DNA from: Tenrec ecaudatus | Lineage: Eukaryota > Chordata > Mammalia > Afrosoricida > Tenrecidae | Direction: 5' to 3' | Assembly (NCBI RefSeq): GCF_050624435.1 | Contig: NC_134539.1 | Coordinates: forward strand, 44,796,001-44,860,000 | Length of the DNA: 64,000 bases | In this document: piece by piece, positions 44,811 to 59,560 of the stretch | Layout of the letters: every line of letters begins with the position of its first letter | How positions within the stretch are numbered: the stretch's first letter is position 1 | Notes under the pieces: model-generated | Databases searched by the model: none | What the model saw: only the letters and a program-made list of their open reading frames with translations | What the model was told of the DNA's origin: nothing | Position numbers and translations under genes: made by a program

Positions 44811-45914
44811 CATCATGAGACTGTGACCTGGTCGGCAGCTTGAACTCCACTCCTACAAAAATCGAAGTTGGCACAAAATCTAAATTCACACTAAACATAT
44901 GCCCTTGCCTTCACAAGGGAACCCAGTGCGTCACCCAGGGCAAAGAATAAAATATCATCCTTCCCCTTGGAGGGCATGCACTTGAGGGGTCAAAGTCTAG
45001 TGGTTCCCTAACTGCTTCCTGGGGGTCATTGGACACACACTGGCCTCTCTCATCACACACCAAGCCCCCTAACCGAACAAAACACCTCCTAGGATCATTC
45101 CAGAGAATTGCCTGACAAGGATGTCCTCTGAGATGAATGGTTAATTTTATTCACTGAAGAAACAGATCTCAGTGTCTTCCAAAAGCTCGTGCTTGGGGAA
45201 GGGGGGTGGGGGAAGAGATCCAGGTGTAGAGAGTTTCAGGAGAGATCGAGGGGAGACTGTGTAAGAACTAAACACTGAAAAATAGGCAGGCCTTTGCAAG
45301 GGAAAGAAGCAGCCTTTCCCAGAAGCAGTGGCGCTGACAACTTGCAAGCAAAGGCTCAGAGGCAGGCTCATGCCCGGGGCATGTTGAGGTGGACTACCAC
45401 GGAGGGAGGAAGATGGTGGTGAGGGTGAGGGACAAGAGGTGTGACAAAGTCTGGAATCCACAATTGGAGGAGTGACCAAGTAGTACAGGAGGCCCTGGGG
45501 ACAGTGGGCAGGGCATGAGTTGGGGAGGGGCTTGAGTAGGTCTGTCTGGCCAGGAGAGCTGAGTGCTGGGAAAGTAAGGACGGAAGCGGGGATGAGAAGG
45601 AGAGCCTGCTCTTCCACCAAAGTGCAGATGAGATTCATGGCCCAGTGACAGGCTCCAGAAACACCTGCAGGAGACTCAGGCCTCCCTCTGCAGCAGAGCT
45701 TGACGAAGGAGATAACACACTGCCTGGGAGACAAAGTCTGGCTGTATTGACATCTCAACAGGGTTACTGGAAGAACCTGGGCGTTAGCAAATCCTTCAGT
45801 CTTGGGGTGTATCCATTTTGCCTGTGGCCTCAGTGGCCCAACCGACGGAAGACAAAAGTATTAGAAGTGAAGTACCTTGAGGATGTCAGCAAGAATGAGA
45901 AACGAAAACAACGC

Positions 45915-45985
45915 ACCAGCCTGTTGAAGAAACCTCAATGTCCTCATCTGTAAAATGGGGGCAAGAGGAAGAAATCCATCACCAC
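45915..45985 (+). repeat. MIR fragment
   Basis: CCTCAATGTCCTCATCTG, TAAAATGGGGGCAAG. Confidence 0.5.
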
Positions 45986-46483
45986 CCTCCCCTCTTGTGG
46001 TGAGGAGCAGTCGAGGGTGTAAATCTGAAACCTCCCAGAGCTGTACAGAAGGAAGGGGTTCTTATACACCTGTGAAAGGGCAGCCTCTTTCATAAGAACA
46101 TGCTTGTCTGCTTGTTTGTCCCCCTACTGAGAAAGCCCCTCTGCCTGTCCCCGCCCTCTGGGTCCACTGACAGGCCCTTGCTCTCCTGGTTTGTGCACCT
46201 TCCTGTGTCTGCAGGGCTTTGTATCCAGGGGTCTTTCCACTTTCCTGGAAAACCATTTATTTATTTTAGCTTGTAAGTGGGTATGGGGCGATAGCACCCA
46301 CAAGTATTCACTTTGCCAGTGCCGATGTGGTGGTGCCAGCTAGTTAGATCGGAATATTTTAGGGGACATATGTACTCTATCTCCACTAAACTCCTGGCCT
46401 CAGACGCACTGGCCAAAGAGGTTTGACTCTGCACTAATTGATTTAACTGGATCATTGTCCAAACTGTACAAGGGGCTGGCCCT

Positions 46484-46495
46484 AATCTATCTATC

Positions 46496-46554
<59 letters not shown>

Positions 46555-46555
46555 A
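46484..46555. repeat. (CTAT)n microsatellite
   Basis: About 16 CTAT units with a CATC interruption near each end. Confidence 0.97.
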
Positions 46556-48096
46556 TCATCTCCGTATCACTTATCTACCTATCCCACGAGTTGCTCCTCT
46601 CGTCCCTTGCTCTGTTTAGATGATAACTTGGCAGGTAGACATGGAAAGGGTGACAAAAGAACTGCGCACGCTGGCGACATCAGTACACCAACAGAAAATC
46701 TGTTCTGCTGCGTGGGTCTTCCCCGAGCAGATGTCAGAGAGATCTTCTCTCCGTGTGAATTGACTTTTTGTTGGGATTAAACAGGGTTTCTGTTTGTTTC
46801 CTCCTTTTCCTTTAAGAACAAGTGGAGGCTCTTTGGGCCCAGCGGGTTGCAGTGTGCTGACTCATCTAGGGTGTCCAGAAGGCAGTTTGCAGAAGGGTTA
46901 CCCTATCAAGGGCTCTGTGGAAAACAAGGGATGGACTGCAGAGGTGTATGGTCTGGGGCCATCTCTCAGAGTGATCTTCCCACCCCAGTGCTGCTCCCCC
47001 CACCTCAGCTCGGCTAACTGGAGGTGGGACCAGCCTAGCGGACTGCGTGGTGGGCCACTGCTCTGCTCCGTGCTGGACTGTGACCACGCCTGGTACTGAA
47101 GTACATAGTGCTTCATGGGATCTAAGACCTTATCACGGTCTCGGGGGATGGAAAGGCGTTTCCTCACGATTCTCTTTTATGTTTAAGGAAAGCCTTCCTA
47201 AGTGCGTTCATTGCCAACTTGCATTTCAGTTTCACTTCATGAAAAAAGAAATAGGTTTAGTTGATCTTCATAAGGTATTCCAAGGGTAACCGTGGTTCCT
47301 TTGGGGGTTTCTGTAGAGAATAGCCCGTGGGGTAGTCCACAGAATTTGTTATGTGGAGACATCTTGATAGTTTTATATGAAGTATTGAATGTGTGAGCAA
47401 CGATAGTTTCATAAACTATCTTTAGGAGCAGATGTAGCTCCAATCTAGCACTACATAAAAAGCCTGTCATTTGATAATCGTCTGCAGAAGGTGCAAAGAA
47501 AGTACAAAGAAATAAAATCCTTAAGGAGTGCAATGTTTAGTGATTGAAATGATGAACCCATAAAATAAGCGCTTGGTGTAGGATTGTGTTGTGTACGTGC
47601 GTATGAGGGAAAAGGAGGGAGGGAGAGAGAGAGAATGTCTAGTCTACAGATCCATTAGTTTGGCTGGTGTTGTGTTGAATGGCGCTTCAGGAGCCAGAAC
47701 ATGTAACAGGTGGCTGGCACAGGCTGCTAAATTTAGATGCTGCTATGCCTCAGAGCACACAGGTACCACTGCCCCTCTCTAACCAATGCCCTCGTGCACT
47801 TGCTCCCAAAGCATCAGACTTTAACTCTAAAAACTGTCCACCTCCAAATAGGAAATAACATGTTGGGTTGGTAAAAATCAGGATTGTTTTTGAAAGGAAG
47901 AGGACTGTTTTTGCCTGCCCCCCACACCTTCCCACCGCAGGGTTCCTCCTGGATTAGCACAGATGCCTTGTTTCACTTTTTACAAACCAAAAACAAGATT
48001 GTAAGTCAAATGTTTGGGGTGAGAAAGAATATTTTGTTGGGAAAGAGGGTAGACCAGCAGTCTATTGATGTATAGAGAACACTATAGTTAATCCTC

Positions 48097-48124
48097 TGTG
48101 TGTGTGCGCGCGCACACACACACA
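48097..48124. repeat. (TG)(CG)(CA) alternating purine-pyrimidine palindrome
   Basis: Five TG, then three CG-type steps, then CA units form a near-perfect inverted repeat with strict alternation, a classic Z-DNA or cruciform-prone tract. It lies about 2 kb downstream of the KLF4 poly(A) site. Confidence 0.9.
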
Positions 48125-50103
48125 TTAAGTTAAAATCTAGGGTATATAAAATTAAATGTCACAAGGAGAATGTAATAAGCAGTCATCTCAATTATTAGGT
48201 ACTCTTTATTATACAGTATAAATGGCTTTGTAACTCCATAATGACAGTCCACCAAGGGACTGACAGGTAAGTGGCTTAGCTATGTGCATGTTGAGTAGTG
48301 TTTTGTCCTCTTACAGTTTTGGAAAGCCTTTTACATTTAACATAGATATGGAAGCTTTCTCTTTCCAGGTAGGAAAAGTCAATGCACAGTGACATTTCGG
48401 GAAAAAATAGAGTAAAAAAAATCTCTCAATATTTGGTGAATGTTTTTTTCTATTTGAGATAATATGAAGATGACCACCACTAGTGGATAAACCCATTTTG
48501 TGTCCCTACTGTGTGTCAGAAAACTCTAATGGAGGTAGATTGCCAGAGGAACCAATTACATCGTACTGCAAACAACAAAACAAAAAATTAAAATTTTAAA
48601 TTGCTTTCTTTGCTCTTTAAAAAATAACTCTTAAGTTATTTTTTTACCTATATGCTTAAAAAGGCACAGGAAGGTACTCTTCATTTTCAATAACTATTTT
48701 GTAAGTTGCAAACAATAATGGACATTGAAATCGAGACAACTAGGATTAGTATTTTGGTGCTGCCTTCTAGTCTTCTCTGGGTTTCCTATTGTTCACAGCT
48801 CCCTTCGGCGGACAGACGCACACACTGAAATGTACACAATTGCAGTTGCATTGCTTTTAGTCCTACATCCTGCTTTTTCCACTTAACATACCATGAGCAT
48901 TTTTCCATGCCATTAAATATGCGTTGAATATGTTCTTGGCCACATAAAATTCCATCCCATTGATACACCTGTTTTCTTTTAAGCAAAGACACACCATTTT
49001 TTCCAGTCATGCTGGACTCTTGTAAGCCAAGGAAAATACTTTTGTGTTGATCTACCATGAGCCGCCTGAATTTCTCTATTTTAATTCCATTTATAAAATA
49101 TAGCCAACAGTACAGACCTCTGGACAGTAGTGACAAGACAGTTTACAAGCACTTTGAAGAAAACGCCAGTCAGCTTCTGTCCCCTAGCTGTCAACTATTA
49201 GTCACCCACATCACCGTCACACACAGTACGGGCGGGTGACAAGTGTCGCACATGCCTTTTCCATAATGAACTGCAAACTTTTGGGCACCCACCTGAAAAC
49301 ATTTGAGTCACATACACTGTCCCCAAAAGTCTCCGGGCAAGTTTAAGCTTTAGGAAGTTCAAGAATAGGCTACAACCTTGAAAAAGAAACCCCCCAACGA
49401 GACTTAAATCTACTTCTCACTTAGTTCTGGTAAATACGATTTTTTTTTAATTGCTGTCTTTAACCAGATGGACGGATTAAGTTGGGTTCTGACATCTGTC
49501 GGGGCTGATCAGCAACATGCAAAGCACAATGAGGCCTTCGATCCTCACGAGGGCACTGTGGAACTACGTTCTTAGGGTTGGGCTGCTGCTGTGGGAAGGC
49601 TCTTTACATGTTTGGTGAGCCCCCAAAAAACCAGGCCTCTGCAGGGACAAGATTTTAATTTCATTTTTATAAAGGGCAAGCCATGAAAAGAGATGAGATT
49701 TTAATGTTTTCATTGCACTTTCATGAAGCACAAACTTCAGAACCTTTTAAGAAACGCAAAGCTGAAATACGTGTGATTATGTTATGAGTACATAGATACT
49801 AAACTGGGCAAATGGTGGAGCTGCCTTGACCCAGAAAGTCCGTGTCAGGTAAAGAAACTGTTTTCATGTACTTTAAAAATACCAGCTGACGAGTACATCT
49901 GGGGAACCCGGAACCAGGTAAGTTTTAGGGAACTGCTATTCCCAGTACTCATCTGGGCACTGCTGTAACACTACAAGTTAGAACACACCACCTGTTCTCC
50001 TCCCCCAAGTCTCTCAAGGTGTGCTTCTCCCATCCCTTAATGTTTAAAAGCGAAAACTCTGTTTCGTGCTTTCCCAGGGAAAACAAGCAAAGCAAAATCA
50101 TAG
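48125..50103. other. 3' flank of KLF4, repeat-poor
   Basis: Apart from an old L1-like scrap (48.8-49.0 kb), it is unique AT-rich sequence. It has no AfroSINE over 2 kb, which hints at selective constraint or recent luck. Confidence 0.5.
48810..48990. repeat. possible ancient L1 3' UTR remnant downstream of KLF4
   Basis: CTTTTTCCACTTAACATACC, ATGAGCATTTTTCCATGCC and CCACATAAAATTCCATCCCAT resemble an old mammalian L1 3' UTR. It is strongly diverged. Confidence 0.4.
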
Positions 50104-50123
50104 TTCAGATAAAATATTATAGG

Positions 50124-50129
50124 TTTATT
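50124..50129 (-). terminator. KLF4 main polyadenylation signal AATAAA
   Basis: On the minus strand AATAAA lies 15-20 bp upstream of the inferred cleavage site, preceded by TTAAGTTTTA. It is the distal of two canonical hexamers in the 3' UTR. Confidence 0.85.
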
Positions 50130-50245
50130 TAAAACTTAATTCTCACCTTGAGTATGCAAAATACAAACTCCACAAAATGTTCATTTTTTTACTTTGTAGT
50201 TTACAAATATACAAAATAGAAGTTTGCTTAAATTTATATTACATA

Positions 50246-50251
50246 TTTATT
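50246..50251 (-). terminator. KLF4 alternative proximal polyadenylation signal AATAAA
   Basis: A second minus-strand AATAAA, in the context CTTAATAAATATG, lies 122 bp upstream of the main one. Its use would shorten the 3' UTR by about 120 nt. Usage cannot be judged from sequence. Confidence 0.5.
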
Positions 50252-51022
50252 AAGGCAAGGAGCTATATAGAAAACACATTTGTTCTGCTTAAGGCATACT
50301 TGGGAATAAACCATTGTACAAATTATTGCACATCTGAAACCACAGTGCATACAACAAGACTGTCTGCATAAAAAAAATGTTAAAAGAAGTAAACCAGGTG
50401 TATTTACCTGACTTAGGTCATACATGTAGATCGGAAGACAACAATAGATTTTCCTTGTCGCAGTATGCAGCAGTTTGAGAACTTTGGCTTCCTCATTTGG
50501 TACCTTTAGAACCAAGACTCACTAAGCACCATCATTTAGGCAATTAAAACACATGTTCTGTACCTGAATTTCTTCCTTTTTTCTTCTCATAGAGTAATGG
50601 CTTTTAGAAGGCAAAGAGAATACAAGGTGATCTTTATGCTTATATTCAAGGGGAAGTTTTTCCATTCCCGCTCCCAATTCACGGATCTAATTTATACCCT
50701 GACAGCCACAACTTCCAGTCACCCCCCCCACCCCCTGCTTGGCATTTTTTTGTAAGTCCAGGAATGTTCAAGTTGAATTTAGTTTGGAATGATAGAAGAT
50801 CCAGCCACAGACCCCAGATTTGTTCTTTGATCTTTTTTTGTCTCTCGGTTTTCTTTCCTCCGTGCTTCCTGATTATCCAGTCACAAGCTGGCTCTGCTGG
50901 GAACTTGACCATGATTGTCGTGCTTTCCAGCCGGGTTCCTCTCCCTCACTGGGAAGACAGTGTGACAGGTAAAAATACTGAATTCTCTTCTGGCAGTGTG
51001 GGTCATTGCCACTGCTGGGGAT

Positions 51023-54621
<3,599 letters not shown>

Positions 54622-54626
<5 letters not shown>

Positions 54627-55236
54627 TAATGTGGAGGCCCACAAGGTCCTTGGGAGCCCGAAGTTGGGGAGGGTCCCCCGAGCCCCCAAATCAACGAAGA
54701 GTAAAAACAGGCTTAGAAAGGAAGCCAAAACCCCAAACCGCCTAAGATCCTTCTTCTTTGGATTAAAATAAGCCAGTGATAAAAGTCTTTCAAAAAAAGT
54801 TCCTTTGTATACAAAAGTTCTTAGAAAAGTTGTAAACGCTTATAAAAATAGACAAGGCGAGTAGTAGGTTCGGTAGCCAGGGCTGCGTTCTCCTCGGCTC
54901 AGTGGTGTCCCCCTCCGCGGTCGCGGTCGCCGTGGCTGTCGCCGTGGGCACCGGGGCTGTGGCCGGGGCGGCGTCGGCGGGCGGGTGGCGCCACCAGGTG
55001 AGACTGGCTGCGGCGGCGCGGAGCTGCGGACTGGGCGGCGGCGCAGGGCGAAGAGTCCAGGGGGCTGCGCGGGGCGCGAGCGGCCATGGGCGCGGGCCAC
55101 GGGTGGGTGAAGAGGTGGGTGGGGGGCCGGAGGAGGGGCGGGGAGGGGCACTCGGCGGTTCCCGGTACCGCCGCCCGCCGCCGCCTCTGCTCCCCACGCG
55201 CCCGCAGCCGCGCTCGCTCTCTCGGGCCGGGGAACT
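54622..55236 (-). other. KLF4: KLF4 exon 1: 5' UTR plus first five coding bases
   Basis: This exon is mostly 5' untranslated, strongly GC-rich in its first 350 bases and then AT-richer towards its end. It finishes with the first ATG (54626-54624) plus AG, followed by the donor GTAGGT. The AT-richer part (54760-54850) includes the AAGGAACTTTTTTT and GAAGAAGGATC patches that I recognise from the human KLF4 leader. The first ATG has T at -3 and A at +4, a weak context, so leaky scanning to the second ATG in exon 2 is likely. Confidence 0.85.
54899..55087 (-). CDS. upstream ORF in the KLF4 leader, 62 codons
   Basis: This complete small ORF lies wholly in KLF4 exon 1. It starts about 150 nt after the predicted cap site and stops about 270 nt before the main ATG. 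Its peptide begins MAARAPRSP, contains the block SQSHLVAPPA, and ends in RGGGHH; it is rich in Arg, Pro, Ala and His. The start has G at +4 but C at -3, a moderate context. From memory, the human KLF4 leader has an ORF at the same place that begins MAARAP and contains SQSHLAAPPA, HSP and GDRD, with a length within two residues. Peptide function is unknown. The ORF could act on KLF4 translation, or the likeness could just reflect conserved leader DNA. Confidence 0.5.
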   Translation of the reverse strand: MAARAPRSPLDSSPCAAAQSAAPRRRSQSHLVAPPARRRRPGHSPGAHGDSHGDRDRGGGHH

Positions 55237-55268
55237 GCCGGCGGCCGCCGCGCGCTTCTTACTTATAA
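55236..55268 (-). promoter_or_regulatory. KLF4 core promoter: TATA-like box and start region
   Basis: On the minus strand TTATAAG occupies 55268-55262. It lies about 30 bp upstream of the AGTTCCCCGG sequence (from 55236) that corresponds to the 5' end of the human mRNA as I recall it. The spacing fits a TATA-directed start within a CpG island. Confidence 0.72.
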
Positions 55269-55327
55269 CTTCTCGGCTCCCGCGCCCTCCCCGACTCCTC
55301 CCGGCCGAGCGCCCCGGCCAGCCGCCT

Positions 55328-55337
55328 GGCCCCGCCC
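55328..55337 (-). promoter_or_regulatory. GC box (Sp/KLF site) in the KLF4 promoter
   Basis: GGGCGGGGCC on the minus strand lies about 95 bp upstream of the inferred start. It is the consensus for Sp1/KLF factors, compatible with autoregulation, which is inference. Confidence 0.55.
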
Positions 55338-55390
55338 ATCCCTTTCTTCTCCCCTCCCTCCCTGCCCCCCCTCTTGTTGCCATGGCAGCT

Positions 55391-55402
55391 AAATAAACAA
55401 AC
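55391..55402 (-). promoter_or_regulatory. forkhead-like site in the KLF4 promoter
   Basis: The minus strand reads GTTTGTTTATTT, containing the forkhead core TGTTTAT. It is an AT-rich island inside very GC-rich DNA about 160 bp upstream of the start. FOXO control of KLF4 is known in other mammals; binding here is inferred. Confidence 0.45.
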
Positions 55403-55725
55403 TTCGTGCGCACGTGGGGGCGGGGGGAAGGAGGGGCGCTGGCGGGGCGGGCCGGGCCGTGACGCCAGCCGGGCAGCTGGCGCGCTGGAGCCACGCTGAC
55501 GCCGGTGGCGGCAGCAGTGGCCGACCGGGCTCTGGGCGTGGGCTCTGGGGTGCAGGCCCAATCGTCTCCTCGCCATCGGGGCCATCCAAGCCTCCCCGGC
55601 CGGCTCCCTGGATGCGAGCGCTCAGGCCCAGGGAGAGGGAGGCAGGGGGAGGGTTGGGAGGATCCCAGGCCCAGCTCCCGCACGAGCCGCCCGTGTCTGC
55701 GCCCCGAGAGGCGCGATTGTTGGCG

Positions 55726-55732
55726 TGACTCA
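55726..55732. promoter_or_regulatory. AP-1 consensus TGACTCA upstream of KLF4
   Basis: A perfect palindromic-type AP-1 heptamer sits about 490 bp upstream of the inferred start, at the edge of the CpG island. Isolated heptamers occur by chance, so function is only a suggestion. Confidence 0.35.
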
Positions 55733-55899
55733 TCGGGCCCTCCCGGGCCCTCCCGCCCTCTCACACGCACACACACGGGAGCGGGGCGCCAGCCCAGGAG
55801 CGCTCGGCCCAGCCTGGGCAGGTCGCAGGACCGTCAGCCCGTAGGGACGAGAAGCGGGAGACCCTGGCTGTCACCAGGACTCGGAGGAGGCCAACGGAG

Positions 55900-58261
55900 C
55901 CTTCCGCGCCGTGAAGGGCGAAAAAGAGGCCAGAGTGGGATCAGTCGGTTGGCTGATGGTTGGAAGAGCAAGGAGAGGGGTGGAAAAGCTCTGGATCGTT
56001 ACTTTGGGGGGGGGAGGGGGGAAGAGGCCCGGGAGGCATTTCAACCGAGGATCTCAAAGCACTTTACAAGCCAAGCATTCTCCTCTCCACTTTATGGATG
56101 AAAAAACTGAGTCACAAAGGGGAGAAATGGTGAAGTAAAGGTCAAACGACAACGCGTACCATTCGGCTCAGGCTCCAGGCAGGTCAGTCCCAAGTGGCCG
56201 GGTGCCTGGAGGGTGCTTGGAAGTGAAGTGAGGTTGTGGGCGCCGGATTCCCGAAAAGTGCACCCTGAGCTCCTCCCAGTAGCCAACCTGGATGCAGACG
56301 GCCCGGTGGGGTGGGGAGGAAACGGGAGGTCGTTAATTCAGTGTTACAACGCTGCTGCCCCCCCCCCGCCCCTGTTCTCAGCTTCTGATCGCTAATTTTC
56401 CAAGAGGAAAATGTTTTCGCCCTCTACTCTGCAAATAGTACTTTTGTTTCTCCCTCTTTTTAACGAGAAATGCGGTGTGGGGCATCGCTCGCTGGAAGTA
56501 GGCTTGGGAGATGTGCGTGCACAGGCTCTGGCCTCACCATGGCTGCCCCTTCCCCAATCACTTGCCACCCTCCGCGGGTGTCAGTCTAGGAGACAGACGG
56601 AAGGGACGCTGGGGAAAGGGTCGTAGCTCGAGGTGGAGTGTGGGCTGACCGTCACCGAGGTCTCCTTGCCTCGTACTTTGTTTGGGTCGGTGTCACCTGT
56701 TGAAGTCCTGCGATTCTGGTACCTATTAGGTTTCCTTGTGATATTTATTACCCCCGATGCTCCACGCCTCGCTGACCACAGAAGCATTCTTGGAATGCAT
56801 CGCGCCCCGAATGAATCGACTCAGCTGGCTTTGCCAACGCCAAGAAAGAATCCCTCTAGGTCCAGGGAGTTGGAAGGCTTGAAGGATGGAGCCTGCAGCT
56901 GGGGGGAGGGGTGTGCTCTGGCTGGGAAACCAGGGGCCACCCTCCCACAGCCTCTAGGGGCGCCACCACCCCCCACAGGACTAGGCTAGTAATGTTAACG
57001 CTTTGGAAATGTTGCCCTTTTAAGAGAATCGGAAAGGACTGACACCTGCTCTTCCTCCCACTGAACACCCTCCTTTCGCTGTGATGGAAAAGAAACTTCT
57101 TAGGATGCTAGGACTTGAGGTGTGCATGGACAATTTTTCCACTTCCCTATCAAGGCCAAGATCCCTAAACCCCAATGAACTTGGATGAGCCCTTGATTAG
57201 CAGCTATCCCTCTCCAGATGTAAACATGTAAGTCAAGACTTGAAATTTCCAATCTAGATAGCCAGCACACCAATTTTTTCCTGTTTGCTTTTATTTATTG
57301 AGGCAGTAACCACCGAGCAGGTCCTCCCATCTCCCCCCTGCCCCCTGAAAGGAACAACCATCACAAAGAAGAAAAAAAAATACCAATATTACACAGATGA
57401 GTTGGAAAGCCACAATTATATAATCAAGACAAGATTCTAAAACTCAATTTGAAAAGAGGAACTTGTACTTTCCAAACAGCCAGCCGCCTTCAGGAGAACA
57501 AAAGCCAGTGCCTCTTCATGGCCCCTGCGATCTGGGCCTTGCTCTGTTTGCATCACAAAGGGGCATCTGTGTATTGGAACCACGTTTCTAAAAGGGAAGG
57601 AACTGCAGTTCACAAATCATCTTTCAGGGCAGGTCTCCAGTGTGACAATAGGGTGATGTATGACCCTCCCTTTCTGGGGCCTTCAGAGCAGGTAGGTCCA
57701 GAAGAGTTAAATCCCTGCCCTAGATAATTTATAAACATGAGGCTGAGTAAACCTTTGATGACTAAATTGCACTCTAAAATAATAACAATAGAAGACACCC
57801 TTTAAAGAAGAATTAAATACTTACTGGTGACTTTATTTCAGCAAACTGATATTACAAGTTTTGTGGTAGGAAGTTAATTATTAATGTCCTTGGAGTTATA
57901 AAATAGATTTTTTTTTCAGTGCAAACCATTAGTTGGCAAAAGGTGATGGAAACCATCGTTGCTAAGGAGTTAGAGGGAGCTTCAGAGAGGAGTGAGAGAT
58001 CGAAGAGGCTGCTTGAAAGTTTCAGGTGGAGGGACTCTGCCCCCCGGAAAGATTGGGCTCAGGATCGGGGTGTCCCAGAGGCGTGGGGTATGTGTGTGCA
58101 AAGCTTAGCCAAAGCTGCTTTTGAAGAAGAGGAAAGCGGGGGATGGGTCAGTGGTTCACTAAGTGGCTTCATAATGAATCCCTGTTAATAACTGTGAGAG
58201 ATGGCAAAACCCTCTGCTCTGATTTTGTCAGCTCCCATCTCTTTATGAACCTGTCTTGTGT
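55900..58261. other. upstream flank of KLF4
   Basis: One MIR (56.05 kb) and no AfroSINE, L1 or RTE. There is a G-run near 56007 and a C-run near 56360. It is a candidate proximal regulatory region by position only. Confidence 0.5.
56045..56160 (-). repeat. MIR remnant upstream of KLF4
   Basis: GATCTCAAAGCACTTTACAAG, CCACTTTATGGATGAAAAAAC and TGAGTCACAAAGGGGAG. Confidence 0.68.
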
Positions 58262-58288
58262 ACACACACACACACACACACACACACA
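58262..58288. repeat. (CA)n microsatellite
   Basis: About 13 perfect CA units followed by a SINE-tail scrap. Confidence 0.95.
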
Positions 58289-58325
58289 GCCATGCAGTCA
58301 GTGCTGACTCAGAGAGGTGAAGAAA
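58289..58325 (-). mobile_element. SINE tail scrap after a CA repeat
   Basis: GCCATGCAGTCAGTGCTGAC, TCAGAGAGG resembles a reverse AfroSINE tail; only about 35 bp are present. Confidence 0.35.
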
Positions 58326-58334
58326 AGGCTTTGG

Positions 58335-58580
58335 TGCTAGGTTGCCTGGTTTGCAATCAAACTCTTGCTTTCAAGCCAGGCAAGTCACTTGATTTCACTT
58401 TACTGGTTTCCTGTTCTTTAAAATGGAGGTAATAATAGTACCTACCTCTTGGAATGGAGAAGTAAATGGGATCGTTGTAAGTTGTGAATGTCACAAGTGT
58501 CCTCCAGGAATGAGGCGACATTGTTGGGTTCACTGGTGTACCCGCAGGTCCTGGCACCTGGCACCTGGCAGTCCTCCCTA
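58335..58580 (+). repeat. MIR SINE remnant
   Basis: GGTTGCCTGGTTTGCAATC, GGCAAGTCACTTGATTTC, AAAATGGAGGTAATAATAG and TACCTACCTCTTGGAATGG. Confidence 0.78.
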
Positions 58581-58998
58581 GGTTGGTTGTTGAAGGATTC
58601 TATAACGTGCTTTTCCTTTGCATTATCCGCTAGCGGGAAGTTCAGCGCCCAGCTCCCAACAGAAGGGTCATACATAGTGTAGCAGGAATTCTTACCAGCC
58701 ACCACCTCCCGGACAGGCTCCAAACTGAACACCTTCCCTACTCTTTCTCCCCCATCCGCCTATCTTTGTCTCTGTGTTAGCTTTCCCCCAGCTCTAGCCA
58801 CTGTCTCCCGACCCTAGACATCCCGATGGCCACAGACTTCAGCCATGTCCATCACTCAGTAAAGGTCCCTCCCACCGTTTGCTGCTGCCTTGGTTCAAGC
58901 CCTCCTCCTGGCTCGCTTTCAGTGATTGCTGCAGCCTCCCCCCCAGCTGCCCTTCCCCACCCCCAGGGCCCTAATAGAACCTCTGCTGGCTTCAGTGC

Positions 58999-59178
58999 AG
59001 GAGCCCTGGTGGTTGGGTTAGGCAGGTCAGCAGAAAAAATTATTATTTGAAACCACCAGCTGCCCCTCCGGAGAAAGACGGGGCTTTCTGTTCCTGTAGA
59101 AACTCACCGGGCAGTTCTAACCTGCCCAATAGGGTCGCCGGGAGTTGGCATGGACTCGAGGGCCAGCCATGAGTTTGA
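58999..59178 (+). mobile_element. AfroSINE inserted beside L2-like sequence
   Basis: AGGAGCCCTGGTGGTTGGGT, GAAACCACCAGCTGCCCC, CGGAGAAAGACGGGGC and AGGGTCGCCGGGAGTTGG. L2-like sequence follows on its right. Confidence 0.8.
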
Positions 59179-59189
59179 ATGCATTTCAC

Positions 59190-59560
59190 TCTGCTTCTGC
59201 TAACCTCCCCACCTGCGTTTTTCTGCGGTTCCCCTTTGTGCCACGAAGCAAGCCTGAACTCCTTAGTCTGATGTCCCACATTCTTCCTCGACTGGCCCCA
59301 GATAAACTTTCTAGAATCCTCTCTAGAGACTGGCTCCACCGCCCTAAACTCCTGCTGACTGGATGATCTCTTCATTCCTCAGAGGTTGAATTTTCATCAG
59401 CTGCCTTCCCCGTCTGGAGTGCCCTTCCTCAAGGCCAACCTCAAACCCAAGTGTCACAGCCCTCCTTGATTGTCCCTGGTATGTGTGGCTTCTTTGCCCG
59501 AACTCTCTCCTCGCTAATTAAGTTATGTAACGACTCAGCTATGTGCCCGACCTATGGGGC
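59190..59560. repeat. L2-like LINE remnant
   Basis: CTGGAGTGCCCTTCCTCAAG, AACCCAAGTGTCACAGCCC and TCCTTGATTGTCCCTGGT resemble L2 3' sequence in reverse. It may continue left of the AfroSINE at 59.0 kb. Confidence 0.5.

Larger units (their letters stand above)
44811..48096. other. intergenic sequence, SINE-poor
   Basis: It holds a MIR scrap and the CTAT microsatellite, otherwise unique DNA. A 203-codon chance ORF on the minus strand (45147-45758) is Ser/Pro/Leu-rich without family features. Confidence 0.5.

Noticed and set aside
45147-45758. 203-codon minus-strand ORF, Ser/Pro/Leu-rich
   Set aside because: No signal peptide, domain or homologue that I recognise; composition fits random translation of a purine-rich region.
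46484-46555. functional meaning for the CTAT repeat
   Set aside because: Ordinary tetranucleotide microsatellite; nothing links it to a gene.
54790-55776. 328-codon minus-strand ORF across the KLF4 promoter and leader
   Set aside because: It crosses the TATA box and start region, is an Arg/Pro/Gly-rich CpG-island frame, and matches no family. The real protein starts downstream.
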